Source: Streptomyces sp. DG2A-72
GTDB taxonomy: Bacteria > Actinomycetota > Actinomycetes > Streptomycetales > Streptomycetaceae
Reading direction: 5' to 3'
NCBI RefSeq assembly: GCF_030499575.1
Contig: NZ_JASTLC010000001.1
Span: 5,356,001 to 5,420,000 of the forward strand
Length of the DNA stretch: 64,000 nucleotides
Notes under the pieces: generated by a model
What the model was told of the DNA's origin: nothing
The model's input: the letters and a program-made list of their open reading frames with translations, nothing else
The model's database searches: none
Part shown: piece by piece, positions 46,101 to 55,220 of the stretch
How positions within the stretch are numbered: position 1 is the stretch's first letter
Layout of the letters: each line of letters begins with the position of its first letter
Translations under genes and position numbers: made by a program

Positions 46101-46452
46101 CGCCGCCGACCAACTCGCCGCGGGGCTGTGGTCCGTGCACGTCTCGCAACCCGGCCCGTACACCGGCAGCGCCGCACCCAAGGGCACGGCCAAGGTGACC
46201 GTGACCGCCACGACCCAGCCGGTCGACCCCGGGGCACAGGCGTCGACCGGCCGGTTCTGGGACTTCAGCGCGGAGGACCTGTCGCTCCCCGTGGCCGCCG
46301 GCAAGACGGGCACCATGACGCTCACGCTCGCCCCGACTGCCGCCGTCGGCACGGTCGTTCACGGCATCGTCTACGTGGACACCGACAGCGCGCTGGGCGT
46401 CGCGAACGGCTCCGAGCTCATCGGAATCCCGTACACCTACACCGTCGGCTGA
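43150..46452 (+). CDS. Large secreted subtilase-fold peptidase with sedolisin-type catalytic residues
   Basis: 1100 residues. A signal peptide (to APAGA), an inhibitor-like pro-region with QRVIVLLRDQHPHLSPRTE, a peptidase core at about 190-510 and C-terminal beta-sandwich domains with repeated VPGQTRT, VTVRVPNPGPAKRYYF and IPYTYTVG blocks. In the core the subtilase Asp and His positions are replaced (VAFMADGID; no GHGTH), but E-A-F-G-D (Glu and Asp four apart), STGDSG in place of the oxyanion Asn block and GGTSQSAPFVAG for the Ser are present, which together resemble the Glu-Asp-Asp-Ser set of S53 sedolisins. GTG at 43150 follows AAGGGAGA. It is followed by a strong hairpin. Substrate unknown. 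Confidence 0.8.
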   Translation: MHNRRTGGSVRRAALTGSLLLSVLALGAAPTAAAPAGATSPTAGSASGGAQRVIVLLRDQHPHLSPRTETAQRDRAVSGDQKPILSLLRKNGAGHVTRMSLLNAVAATLKPSAIARIRADRQVAAVVPDLPLPQPPDRGPAGTTATGATGSPSGTTATACPKDPKHPVIEPEALSLTKTDTAHKLATGKGVKVAFMADGIDVNNPEFVRPDGSHVITDYQDFTGAGTDDHTDGLEAFGDASSVAAQGSRTYDLAQQLPYGKAPKGCTVRMRGFAPDAELMSLKVFGEDTPDYTSGFVQAVQYAVEHHADVISQSFGINSYPDPATDPLRLADQAAVAAGTTVVASTGDSGVSGTIGSPASDPQVIGVGATTALRVTAEGHGYRGWTSDNIAALSSGGTTPGNKLVDLVAPGMEGMAACTPGPHWTGCTLPTQVFGGTSQSAPFVAGAAADVIQAYESTHGGARPAPGLVKRVLTGTATDLGTPADEQGAGLLNTDAAVRAARTVGTIGGRADSTSLIPSAGQLDITGQPGATRHTTVTLTNTANRPQKVTMTSRTTGSTTFRADRTVTVGKPLGNTAHGRLAIKPFTVQVPKNTPFLDLTMAWPGKDKSGHLIPVLFDPKGRLTQVGYDYGGGGHSNHQYVDVRNPAPGDWTVKVVWGVGYEGMQYPVMKPGSYRGPLHIQVTGHRWTSAGVPGQTRTVPSGGTAVFPVTVPVPRTAGDAPLSLQFASDAGARLSLPVARRTLIPVDPARGHSTSFTARLTGGVGRDVGQTNGYYLDVPKGRRNLTVDLTAQEAGTEVVSYLISPQQQILARDSNRTGVKGTTPAKYASLTVDRPAAGRWTLIVAVPDAVSGKEIGEQVTGRVRLDAVTATASGLPNSPARVIKRGSKLKVTVRVPNPGPAKRYYFLDPRLAASADVSLPEIDGKATVPVNGTQAPQWWVPTHTTALRATVTADVPVDASLVPWSGAPEVLGAPGLGGASVATAAADQLAAGLWSVHVSQPGPYTGSAAPKGTAKVTVTATTQPVDPGAQASTGRFWDFSAEDLSLPVAAGKTGTMTLTLAPTAAVGTVVHGIVYVDTDSALGVANGSELIGIPYTYTVG

Positions 46453-46457
46453 CCCGA

Positions 46458-46492
46458 CCGTGGGGCCGACCGCAAGACGGTCGGCCCCACGG
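46458..46492 (+). terminator. Hairpin terminator after the sedolisin-like gene
   Basis: Perfect 15-bp arms CCGTGGGGCCGACCG / CGGTCGGCCCCACGG with a 5-base loop, 6 bp after the stop codon. Confidence 0.85.
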
Positions 46493-46534
46493 GCACAGAA
46501 AGCGGTCGGCTCCGCCAGGTGCGAGCATGCGAGA

Positions 46535-46574
46535 GGCCCCTGATCCAACGCGTCGACGCGTCGGATCAGGGGCC
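46535..46574. terminator. Second, bidirectional hairpin between convergent peptidase genes
   Basis: GGCCCCTGATCC pairs with GGATCAGGGGCC; the loop contains the palindrome ACGCGTCGACGCGT. It lies 15 bp beyond the stop of the minus-strand peptidase gene, so it likely serves that gene and backs up the plus-strand terminator. Confidence 0.8.
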
Positions 46575-46589
46575 GTTTCGCCTGTTCGG

Positions 46590-49500
46590 TTACGGGGTGA
46601 CCGTCAGGATCGTGGTACCGAGTGTCTCGCTGCCGTTGCGGTAGTCGACCAGGCCGAAGTAGGTGCGTCCGGCCGGGAGTCCACTCCAGGAGACGGTGAC
46701 CTTGGTGCTGCTGCCCATGGTCACCGGCTGCTCCACCGGGTCGGCGGTGGCCTGCACGTCCGGCTTGGAGTCCGCGCCGATCAGCCAGGTGTGCAGGATG
46801 TACTTCTGGCTGCTGACGCCCTGCGGCAGCCCGTACTGGCTGACGTACACCGTGTACGTGCCCGGCTTGGTGAGATCGAGGTGCTCGTCGCTGCCCCCGC
46901 CGGGGTCGGAGAGGAGGTTGCCGTCCTTGTCGAACACGTACAGGTCCTCGTCACTGCCCTGGAGGAAGTCGGCGGACCGGATCGCAATGCGGGCCAGACG
47001 GATCCCCTTGGGGACGGTGACCTCGGTCCTGGCCGTGGCGGACGTCGACTTCGCCGGGTCGAAGTCCTGGTCGGTGCCGGTCAGGGTGCCGGTGTTCGTC
47101 GTACCGGCGTACAGGCCGTTCACGTCCGTGGTGAGCGTGCCGGTGACACCCGGCGTGGCGGTGAACGGCACCGAGCCGGTGGCGCCCCGGCCGGTGGCCT
47201 CGCCGGGCACCCGGATGCCCACGGCGCGCAGGGCGACGGTGCTGCGGACCTTGTGGTGGTGGTCGCTCCAGGTGACCGCGCCGAACGCCCACGTGCCGTA
47301 GGCCGCGTGGGTGCGGGTGAAAGTCACCTTGTACGTGGCCTTCCTGCCCGGCGGCACGACCAGCTTCTTCGGCGAGACCCGGGTCTTGTAGCCGGGCGGG
47401 GTCTGCACGGTGGCGGTGTAGAAACCGGTCGTGGCACTGACATTGGTGACGGTGCGGGTCACGGTCTGCTTCCCGGCGAGGCTGCCGACCGCGATCGACG
47501 CGGAGTTGAGGTCGCTCGGGTCGATCTTCTTCGCGGTGGCGCAGGCGTCGCCGCCGTCGTCCGCCGTCACCTTCTCGCCGACAGAGCAGATGTACGCCGT
47601 CCAGTCGGCGGAGGTGGAGTCGTAGACCAGACCCGGGTCGTCGGCCGTGTTCGGGACGATCTGTCCCGCGCCGTAGTCGAGCGGGGTGGCCGGGCCGGTG
47701 ACATTGTCCCGGCCGATCGGCCTGCCCGCCTGGGCCCTGGTGGTCGCCGTCGTCATCAGCGCCGACTTGATCTCCATCGGGGACCAGGCCGGGTGCAGCT
47801 CCCGCAGCAGCAGGGCCAGGCCGGCCACGTGCGGTGCGGCCATCGACGTGCCGGACATGAGGCCCTGGCTGCCCGTGAGATCCCCGTCGGTGCCGCCCGC
47901 GGCGACTCCGGCGACGATGTCCAGCCCGGGCCCCGCGATGTCCGGCTTGAGCAGGTTGCCGCCGCTGTCGAGGTCCGGGCCACTGGAGGAGAAGCCGGTG
48001 ATCGCCGGGGCCTGACGGTGCACGGCCCGCGCCGCGCTGAGCTTCGCGGTGGCGGCGCCGCCCGCCTGGCCGGCGTACGCCTTGACGGCCTTGCCGACGG
48101 CGGGTCCGACCTCGGAGGTGGGCACGTGGTGGGCCTCGGCGATCGCGTCGTCGGACGAGCCGGTGTAGTACAGCACCATGCCGACGCCGCCCAGCTCCTG
48201 CACCACGGCGCTCTTCTCGTCGCGGGCGATGCCGCCGAACGTGCACAGCACGATGGCGCCCTTGACCTTGGCCGGGTCCAGCGTGTCCGGCTCGCACAGC
48301 GCTGCCTGGTCCGGGGCCACGCCCTTCCTGGCGGCCTTCGCCGCGTCGACGAGCCGGCTGGAGGGCACGGCGGAGGCGCTGACGCCTATCCCGTGGTACG
48401 ACGTGCCGTTGCCCAGGGTGACCGTCGTGCGGTAGGCGAGGTCGTGGCTGGAGGCCGCCACCGTGGTCACCCACGGGACCCCGTCGTCGACGTTGCCGGG
48501 CCCTTCGTTGCCCGCCGAGGCGGAGATGAACACGCCCGCTTTGGCCGCGTTGAACATCGCCATGAACGAGGGGCTGTCGGCGGGTTCGCCGTTGCCGTTG
48601 CCGACGGAGAAGTTGATGGCGTCGACTCCGTCGGCCACGGCCTTGTCGAAGGCGGCGATGGTGTCCTCGGCGGGGCACCCGGCGGCCCAGCACGCCTTGT
48701 ACACCGCGATGCGGGCGGCCGGGGCGATCCCGGATATGCGGCCGGAGATGCCGCTGCTGGGCACACGGGCCGGCACGTCGTAGTCGCCGGCCGCGGTGGT
48801 CGCGGTGTGGGTGCCGTGGCCCTCGGCGTCCATCGGGGAGGCCCAGTCCTCCTTGGTGGGACTGCCGATGCCCTTCTCGAAGTACTGGGCGCCGATCACC
48901 TTGTTGTTGCAGGTGACCCGGTGCGCGGGGTCCTGGCCGGGGTCACAGCCGCCCTTCCACTTCCGGGCGATGACCGCGGTGTCGGGCCGGGGCTCCGGAA
49001 GGGCCTTCACGGACGGGTTGTGGATGTCGATCCCGGTGTCGATGACACCGATGATCAGGCCTTCGCCCGCGTTGCGCTGACCACCCGGGATCCTGGAGTA
49101 CAGGCCGCCCCGGTTCTTCAGCCCGAGGAACCTGGCGGTGTCGGCCGGGGGAGGGAGCCGGTGGCGGCCGAGGTCACCGTGGCCGCCGTGGCGGCTGTAC
49201 CGGCCTCGCTCTTCGTGGCGTTTGCGCCGGCTGTCGTGGCAGCGGTACCGCTCGTGGCAGCGGTACCGCTCGTGGTGGTCAGGTGCAGCATCTCGTTGCG
49301 GGTCAGTGAGACGACACCCGGGGTGCGCGCCAGTCGGGCGGCCTGAGTGGCCGTCAACTTCGCTGCGAAGCCGTTCAGTACGTACTGGTAGGTGTACGCC
49401 GGCCGGACGCCCCGCACGGCGTCCAGCACCTTGTCACGCTCCTGCTTGAGCTGACCGACGTAGTCGCGTACGGCGTCGCTCCTCGTGTCCAGCCGCCTGC

Positions 49501-49735
49501 CCGCCGCGGGCGCGGTGGTGGCGTTCGTGGCCACTGGCTTGTCACGAAGCTGGACGATGTAGGTACCCGCCGTGTACGTCTGCCGACCGGCGCCGGCTGA
49601 CGACTTGGGTACAGGGGTGGTCGGTGCCGCCAGCGCGAGCGGGCCCGAGGCCAGAATCAGGCCGCCGACGAGGGCCGGGGCCACGAGGAAAGCGGCTCTG
49701 TTGCTGCGACGGCGGCCGGAATGTCGTTGAGACAA
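46590..49735 (-). pseudogene. Secreted S8 subtilase with PA and pre-peptidase domains, one-base frameshift
   Basis: About 1048 codons. Order: signal peptide, I9 inhibitor pro-region (YIVQLRDKPVATNATTAP, VVSLTRNEM), S8 domain with Asp in GVIDTGIDIHNPS, His in EGHGTHTATTA and Ser in LMSGTSMAAPHVAGLA, PA insert, an Fn3-like region and C-terminal domains ending YVSQYGLPQGVSSQKYILHT. The pro-region frame ends prematurely after GSLPRPTPPGSSG; inserting one C into the run of five (plus-strand G run 49147-49151) restores SLPPADTARFLGLKNRGG and joins both parts. A true frameshift or a homopolymer error. TTG start at 49733-49735 with AAAAGG upstream is likely. Confidence 0.83.
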
Positions 49736-49999
49736 GGCAGTGCCTTTTCATGAGGGGTGGTCAAGTCCCGCTATGTCAGCGCCATGTTCTTGCGACTGTG
49801 GCCATGAGAGGAGAATGGATTAGTCAAAGTTGAGTATCTCCACAGCCGCTTCACAGGGTGCCGGGTTGTCAGCTGACGCCCAGGACGGTGCCGGGCCTGA
49901 CCGGCGACCAGGTGGTCAGCGAGTTCGCCGGCGGACGGGGTGGCCATGTTCGGCGCGAAGAGCTCGGTGATCCGCTACCACATCACACAGGTGTACAAC

Positions 50000-50600
50000 G
50001 ATCTGCATGGGCGAGGGCGGCAACGGCAAGGTGACCGACGGCACGCCGAACAGCCCGGACGCCGCTCGACGAGGGCACGGCACCGCGACCGCCGACGTCA
50101 GCGGCGGCAACAACGGCACCCTGGCAGGCCGGGGTCTCCTGGACCACCGGGCGGCGAACGCCGGCTGATCCAGGCCACCACACCGGAAGGCCGGACCTGG
50201 CGTTGCCGTGACGACCCCCTGGGGCGCCGAACGGCGAAACAGCGGCTGCCGGAAGACGGCTCGGTCGTCGAGGAAGTGCGCTTCCCAGGCCAGTGCCACG
50301 GTACCGAGACCGGCCTCAGCTACGACTGCCAGCGCTATTACGCACCCGAAGCAGGCCGGTACATCAGTCCGGATCCCCTGGGGTTGCAATGCACACAGGG
50401 CAGTCCAGCCGAGATCACGGTCCGGTGGCTCGAGGGCATGCCCAAACAGCAATTCGGGATGAAGGCAAATGCGCTTCAGGAACTGAGCGATGCAGGAGTT
50501 CTGTTCAAAGCCCCCAGCCCGGTGGCTCGTGACTGGTGTCCCACCGGCCGACTCGGATCATCCACGGAGATCGATGTGCGGCTTCTGATCGTCCGCACGA
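50000..50600 (+). pseudogene. Rhs/YD-repeat polymorphic toxin remnant
   Basis: A scrap at 50000-50168 (ADVSGGNNGTLAG) is followed, in another frame, by RLIQATTPEGRTW, FPGQCHGTETGLSYDCQRYY then APEAGRYISPDPLGLQ, the Rhs repeat-associated core signature. The variable C-terminal tip continues with EGMPKQQFGMKANALQELSD then AGVLFKAPSPVARD, resembling a nuclease-type toxin tip, before the frame loses similarity near 50590. The massive upstream repeat shell is gone. No immunity gene is recognisable. Confidence 0.65.
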
Positions 50601-50718
50601 CCGCAGATTGCCGGTGGTTGGCCTCACATCCGGAGCTGCTGCCACCATGGCCGCCCTCCGGATGCGCGCGTCTCCCCTACGGCCATCCGCGTCTTCCCCG
50701 CGAGCCTCCGCGCGCCCC

Positions 50719-53061
50719 TCACACCACAGCGCCTGAATCCCGCGCCCGCCCGCGTCGCTCCAGCGGACTGCGCGCCCCGCTGCCCTCGCTGCGTTTGGGG
50801 CGCACTGGCGGCTCCGGGCGGCCGGCCTCGAGCTGCACGGCGATCGGCACGGCGGTGAACACCGTCGACGCCATACCGATCACCACGCCCGCGATCAGCG
50901 CCACGGAGAAGTCCGCGAGTGAGTCACCGCCGAGCACGGTCAGGGCTGCCAGGATGAACAGAGCGCCCATACCGGTGTTCACAGTGCGCGGCAGCGTCTG
51001 GATGACGGCCTTGTTCGCGGTGGTTTCCAGGTCCGCCGCCGGATCGCGACGGCGCGCCTCGCGCACCCGGTCGAAGACGACGACGGTGTCATTGACGGAG
51101 TACCCGATGACGGTGAGCAGGGCCGCCAGGAAGACGCTGTCGACGGGCTTGCCGAGCCAGGCGAACAGGCCCACCACGAGCAGCACGTCGTGCACCATGG
51201 CCGATACCGCCGCGGCGGCGAACGTCCACCGGAACCGCACGCTGAGGTAGATCAGCTGGGCCGCGACAGCGATGCCGAGCGCGATGAGCGCGTGCCGGCG
51301 CAGCTCGTCGCCGAGGCTCGGGCCGATCAGCTCGTCCCGCTCGACGGTGACCTCGCCGCCCTCCTTCGCCAGCGCCGTTTTGATCGTGTGCTGCTGGTCA
51401 TTGCTCAGCTCACCGGTGCGTACCGAGATGTCCTCCTCCCCCGACTCCTGCACCAACGCGCGCGGGAACCCGGCCTCCGTGACCGCCGCCCGCGCCGCGT
51501 CCACGTCCACGGGCCTGCTGGTGCTGTACTCCACCAGGCGCCCGCCGGTGAACTCCACCCCGAAGTCCAAGCCGCGCAGGCCGATTCCGGCGACGGCAAC
51601 CACGATCAGCAGCGCGCTGACGCCGAGCCAGCGGCGCCGGTGGTGCACCAGGCGGGGTTTGCGGTGCGCGAGCCAGGCACGCACCCGGCCGGTGGAGGTG
51701 ATCCCCGTCAGGCCGGGCCGGTTACGCACGAAGCGGCGCCGGATCGCGAAGTCGGCGAGGACCCGGGTGATCACCAGGGCCGAGATCATCGAGACGAGGA
51801 CACCGATGGAGAGGGTGACGCCGAAGCCCTTGACGGGTCCGGTCGCGAAGAAGAAGAGCAGTCCGGCCGCGAGCAGCGTGGTCACATTCGAGTCGACGAC
51901 CGCGCTCCAGGTCTTGCCGAAGCCGGTGCGCAGCGGCTTGTCCAGGTGCGCCGAGGCCGACTTCAGGGCGCGGACTCCCAGATACTCCTCGCGGGCACGC
52001 TCGAAGACCAGCACGTTCGCGTCCACCGCCATGCCGATCGCCAGGACGAAACCGGCCAGTCCGGGCAGTGTCAGGGTCGCGCCCAGGGCGACCAGTGCGG
52101 CGTAGGAGATCAGCCCGTACAGCGCGAGCGCGATGGTGGCCAGGGCGCCGAGCAGCCGGTAGACGACGAGGATGAACAGCCCTGTCAGGGCGAGCCCGAT
52201 GATCGCGGCCTGGGTGCTTGCGGCGATGGCGTCGGCACCGAGCGTGGGGCCGACGGTGCGCTGCTCCACGACCTCCACGGGCACCGGCAGCGCACCGCCC
52301 TTGACGAGCGCGGCCAGCTCGCGGGCCTCTTCCCGGCCGAAGCCGCCGGTGATCTGCGTGGAGCCGCCGGAGATGCCGACCTCGCACGCCACATCCGCGT
52401 TGACGCCGGGCGCCGAGAGGACCTTGCCGTCCAGGACGATGGCGACGCGCCGCTCGGGGGCGCCCTGCGGGGCACAGGCCGCCGCCCCGGTGATCCGTGT
52501 CCAGTCCTTGCCCGCCTGCCCGCGGAAGGTGAGATTGACCATCCAGCCCGACAGCTTCTGCTGGTCGAGCACCGCCTCGGCGTCCTTGACGCCCTCGCCG
52601 GTGAGGGCGGTGGGGCCGAGCTTGAGGAACGCCCCCTTCTGGTCGGGGTCGGCCAGGGTGCGCGAGCCGTCCTTGGCCGGCTTCCCCTTGTTCTCGTCCT
52701 GCTTGTCCGTCGTGCCCTGCACCGGGTGGACGGTCAACTGAGCGGTGCGGCCGATGACTTCGGCGGCCTCGCGCGGGTCCTGCAGGCCGGGCAGCTCGAC
52801 GAAGATCCGCTGCTGTCCTGACCGGTACAGGCTCGGCTCGGACACGCCGAGCGCGTCGACCCGCTGGCGGAGCACCTCCAGGGCCCGCTGGGTCGATTCG
52901 GCATTGGCGTTGACGACGGGTGAGTCCTTGGTCTCCAGGACGATCTGGGTGCCGCCGCGCAGGTCGAGGCCGAGGCGGGCGGACTGGGTGAGAGCGAAGA
53001 AGAGCGAGGCGGCGATCACACCTAGGGCGACGATCGCCCGCCACACGGGCGCGCGAGACAT
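50719..53061 (-). CDS. secDF: SecDF fusion, accessory protein-export membrane subunit
   Basis: 780 residues joining SecD and SecF in one chain of about 12 helices. SecD landmarks: LGLDLRGGTQIVLE, QRVDALGVSEPSLYRSG, FVELPGLQDP, GMAVDANVLVFERAREE. SecF landmarks: GLDFGVEFTGGRLVEY, GYSVNDTVVVFDRVRE, KAVIQTLPRTVNTG. It uses the proton gradient to help release exported proteins outside. Streptomyces normally have separate secD and secF plus a fused paralogue; this is of the second type. ATG at 53059-53061 follows GGAG. Its place beside large secreted peptidases fits a role in their export, though linkage may be chance. Confidence 0.92.
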   Translation of the reverse strand: MSRAPVWRAIVALGVIAASLFFALTQSARLGLDLRGGTQIVLETKDSPVVNANAESTQRALEVLRQRVDALGVSEPSLYRSGQQRIFVELPGLQDPREAAEVIGRTAQLTVHPVQGTTDKQDENKGKPAKDGSRTLADPDQKGAFLKLGPTALTGEGVKDAEAVLDQQKLSGWMVNLTFRGQAGKDWTRITGAAACAPQGAPERRVAIVLDGKVLSAPGVNADVACEVGISGGSTQITGGFGREEARELAALVKGGALPVPVEVVEQRTVGPTLGADAIAASTQAAIIGLALTGLFILVVYRLLGALATIALALYGLISYAALVALGATLTLPGLAGFVLAIGMAVDANVLVFERAREEYLGVRALKSASAHLDKPLRTGFGKTWSAVVDSNVTTLLAAGLLFFFATGPVKGFGVTLSIGVLVSMISALVITRVLADFAIRRRFVRNRPGLTGITSTGRVRAWLAHRKPRLVHHRRRWLGVSALLIVVAVAGIGLRGLDFGVEFTGGRLVEYSTSRPVDVDAARAAVTEAGFPRALVQESGEEDISVRTGELSNDQQHTIKTALAKEGGEVTVERDELIGPSLGDELRRHALIALGIAVAAQLIYLSVRFRWTFAAAAVSAMVHDVLLVVGLFAWLGKPVDSVFLAALLTVIGYSVNDTVVVFDRVREARRRDPAADLETTANKAVIQTLPRTVNTGMGALFILAALTVLGGDSLADFSVALIAGVVIGMASTVFTAVPIAVQLEAGRPEPPVRPKRSEGSGARSPLERRGRARDSGAVV

Positions 53062-53123
53062 GAGTTCTCCACGATGGGCAGGCAGACGGAGTCGACGTCT
53101 GCGCCGGACGCGGAGGCGAACGG

Positions 53124-53531
53124 TCAGGCGTCGATACGGACTTCGGTGCTCCATCGGGGCGGCGGGCCGCGCGGGCGATACACGTGGCCGCTCCGGCTCG
53201 CTCCCGGGGCCGCGGCCGCCACGGCCCCGGCGGGGCCGCCGACAGCGCGGTGCGGGGCTGCGTTCCCGGCGCCAGGGCCCAGGAAGCCGTGGAACGGGTA
53301 CGGCACGGCGTCGGCGTGAGCGCGGGCGAGCACGGGGTGCGCCACGGTGACGGGTCGCTGCGCGTCGGCGGGCGCGGACGCCCGCGCGGTCGCCGACGCG
53401 GCCGTGCCCGTCGAGGACGGGCGGGACGCCGGGGTCGACTTGGCCGACACCGGCAGGAGGACGGTCAGGACCGCGAGCAGCGCGGAGAGCACGACGACTG
53501 CCGGACGCGAGGGGTGTGCGCGGTGCTGCAC
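53124..53531 (-). CDS. Small secreted or membrane-anchored Ala/Pro-rich protein
   Basis: About 135 residues from a GTG at 53529-53531 preceded by AAGAGG. It begins VQHRAHPSRPAVVVLSALLA and VLTVLLPVSA (signal peptide or anchor) and continues with low-complexity STPASRPSST, then LARAHADAVPYPFHGFLGPG. It lies 62 bp upstream of secDF on the same strand. No family is recognised; coding status rests on the signal-like start and codon bias. Confidence 0.45.
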   Translation of the reverse strand: MQHRAHPSRPAVVVLSALLAVLTVLLPVSAKSTPASRPSSTGTAASATARASAPADAQRPVTVAHPVLARAHADAVPYPFHGFLGPGAGNAAPHRAVGGPAGAVAAAAPGASRSGHVYRPRGPPPRWSTEVRIDA

Positions 53532-53660
53532 GCCTCTTGCCCCCCGGTCAAGTCGTCGTACGACATCAGCAGTCGGGCACTGCGAGCCGGAGGCTCGCCT
53601 TGTCCGGCCGTCAGTGACACGAACGCCGTCGGGCGCCCGGAGGTTCCCGACTCTCCGCAG

Positions 53661-53806
53661 GAAGGTTGCTGCCCTCAAGGACACGATGGTCCGTGCCGGG
53701 CAGCCGTCCGAGAAGGCCGCGCTGATCTATCCGCACTCCGACGAGGAGCGGCGGGAGGTGGCTGCCGGGCTCGACGACCTGGTGCGTGCCGAGTGCGCCC
53801 CTCTAC
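53661..53806 (+). pseudogene. Tyrosine integrase C-terminal remnant
   Basis: VAALKDTMVRAGQPSEKAAL then IYPHSDEERREVAAGLDDLV. This is the longest match to the region around the catalytic tyrosine (in LIYPHS) of the family. It runs straight into the end of the VapC gene on the opposite strand, without tRNA fragment or right-end block between them. Confidence 0.8.
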
Positions 53807-53816
53807 AGCTCATGGC

Positions 53817-54239
53817 TCACTTGCCGGCTTCGGGGCCGTACCACTGGAGCGCCTGGCCGGTGACGGCGGCGATGCACTCGAAGTCCCGGTCCCGGTGCAG
53901 GAGGGTCAGCCCCTGCAACTCGGCCGTGGCGGCCACCACGAGGTCGACGGCACCGGCGCTGCGGTGCTGTCCGCGCTGGGTGAGGATCTCCTGTACCTGC
54001 CAGGCGCGGTCGTAGGCGCGGTCGTCGACGGGGACCCATCCGAAGAGCATGCGCATGTCCTCGATGCCTTGTGCACGGTCGGCGGCGGAACGTGCGCTGT
54101 AGAAGAACTCCAGCTCGGTGATGGCGCAGGTGGCGATGAGCCCAGCTGCTGCTGCTCGGTCCCAGCCGTACTGCTCTGCGTCGCCGCGCAGCAGGCGGGC
54201 GAGTGCGCTGGTGTCGATCAGGAATTGCGCGGCGTTCAC
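53817..54239 (-). CDS. vapC: VapC-type PIN-domain toxin (copy 2)
   Basis: 140 residues, colinear with copy 1 at 23.6 kb: FLIDTSALARLL, ITELEFFYSARSAADRAQGI, GAVDLVVAA, HRDRDF and a C-terminal ALQWYGPEAGK. Acidic active-site residues are all present. ATG overlaps the antitoxin stop (ATGA). Remnants of the same gene at 15.45 and 59.47 kb show that at least four copies existed. Confidence 0.92.
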   Translation of the reverse strand: MNAAQFLIDTSALARLLRGDAEQYGWDRAAAAGLIATCAITELEFFYSARSAADRAQGIEDMRMLFGWVPVDDRAYDRAWQVQEILTQRGQHRSAGAVDLVVAATAELQGLTLLHRDRDFECIAAVTGQALQWYGPEAGK

Positions 54240-54451
54240 CGGCGGTAGTTCCCCTTGTCCTCGAAGAGGTCCAGGTCGAAGGCGCCTTCAGCCGCCGCAG
54301 CGCGCAGTCGGGTGAGGGCCAGGGCGCGCCGCCGGTTTTCCAGGACCTCGCGCAGCGCGGTGTTCACCGTTTCCTTCTTGGTGCTGGTGCCGAGGGCCTT
54401 GGCCACGTCTGCTACCAGTTGGTCGTCGAGATCGATCACGGTTCGGCTCAT
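54236..54451 (-). CDS. vapB: VapB-type antitoxin (copy 2, full length)
   Basis: 71 residues MSRTVIDLDDQLVADVAKAL then GTSTKKETVNTALREVLENR and a FDLDLFEDKGNYRR tail: ribbon-helix-helix DNA-binding part and toxin-binding part. Start at 54449-54451 follows GGAG. Upstream the motif TCAATGG occurs twice within about 20 bp in an AT-rich segment, a candidate autoregulatory site. It keeps the eight residues lost in copy 1 and could neutralise both toxins. Confidence 0.9.
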   Translation of the reverse strand: MSRTVIDLDDQLVADVAKALGTSTKKETVNTALREVLENRRRALALTRLRAAAAEGAFDLDLFEDKGNYRR

Positions 54452-54528
54452 CGGCATCTCCATTGATATCACTGATGCCATTGATTATATCTCAAGCGAT
54501 GTATGAGGGACAGATGTCGTCTCCGTGA

Positions 54529-54572
54529 CCGTGATTGTCCGGACCGTGATTGTCCGCCCTTACGGACACACC
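54529..54572. repeat. Variant of the right-end block (copy 4)
   Basis: GACCGTGATTGTCCG occurs twice in tandem, followed by CCCTTACGGACACACC. It matches the GACCGTGGTTGTCCGCTCTT block with base changes and an internal duplication. It lies right of this VapBC pair, unlike the other copies, which lie left. Confidence 0.45.
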
Positions 54573-55073
54573 TTGGCTCGGAACTGCTGCGCTGGATGGT
54601 CGGATGCCAGGCAGGCTGCTTCCCGTCGGCCGGAAGGACGTCTGTTCGTGCGGCCCCGGTGGTTGAGCAGGTCCCGGTCCTCGGCGTTCCAGACGGGCAG
54701 CAGCTGTCGTAGCCGGGCCCAGCTGTACTCGGCCGGCGTGGATCCTGCCGAGGCGAAAGCCGGACCACGCCGCCTTCTGGCGGAAGCCGGTGGACATCAA
54801 CTGGCATCAGGGCGGCGCGGCAGCGTAGTCGACTGCAAAGGCTTCGGGGTGGCGCTGTGCGTCGAACCCCAACCGCGTTCTTCGGGGAACGGCAGGCTGA
54901 GAGCTTCCACACTCGAATCCCGTCATGCGCGGCGTGAAACCACAGGTCGGCGGAGCGCTGCAGTGTGATCAGTAGCAAGCGTGTGGCCTGCGTCGAGCTC
55001 TCGAGCCCTCCGCGTGCCCAATCTTCGGATGCGTAGCGGCGCGAAAAGTGCAGGAGCGGCAGCGGCAAAGCGC
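54573..55073. other. Degraded stretch without recognisable gene
   Basis: About 500 bp. Short open frames on both strands match nothing I know and lack starts. It ends in a scrap resembling the integrase tail (AGAAAAKRKPQA region) before the next hairpin. Confidence 0.4.
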
Positions 55074-55100
55074 AAACCCCAGGCCGCTGACCTCGGGTTT
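55074..55100 (+). terminator. Hairpin before att copy D
   Basis: AAACCCCAGG and CCTCGGGTTT pair over 10 bp with one C-C mismatch and a 7-base loop. It is in the same relation to the tRNA fragment as the hairpins before copies B and E. Confidence 0.55.
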
Positions 55101-55105
55101 CATCA

Positions 55106-55151
55106 TGGAGCGGCTGACGAGAATCGAAGTCGCGCTCTCAGCTTGGGAAGC
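55106..55151 (-). repeat. tRNA-Gly(CCC) 3'-end fragment, att site copy D
   Basis: Includes the encoded CCA end (TGGAG on the plus strand), T arm and anticodon loop with CCC. Two base changes compared with copy E (GCGGCTGAC; GAAGTCG) would unpair the acceptor and T stems, so it has drifted. The right flank GACGGCGCTTG equals that of copy C. Confidence 0.87.
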
Positions 55152-55220
55152 GACGGCGCTTGCGGGAGCTCTGTGGCTCTGACCTGCGTGGATGCCCTCT
55201 CGTGGAGATGATTGTGTGGG

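Noticed and set aside
49940..51250. A 436-codon plus-strand frame joining the Rhs scrap to the region opposite SecDF
   Set aside because: Only the stretch up to about 50600 resembles Rhs proteins; the rest is antisense to the SecDF C-terminus.
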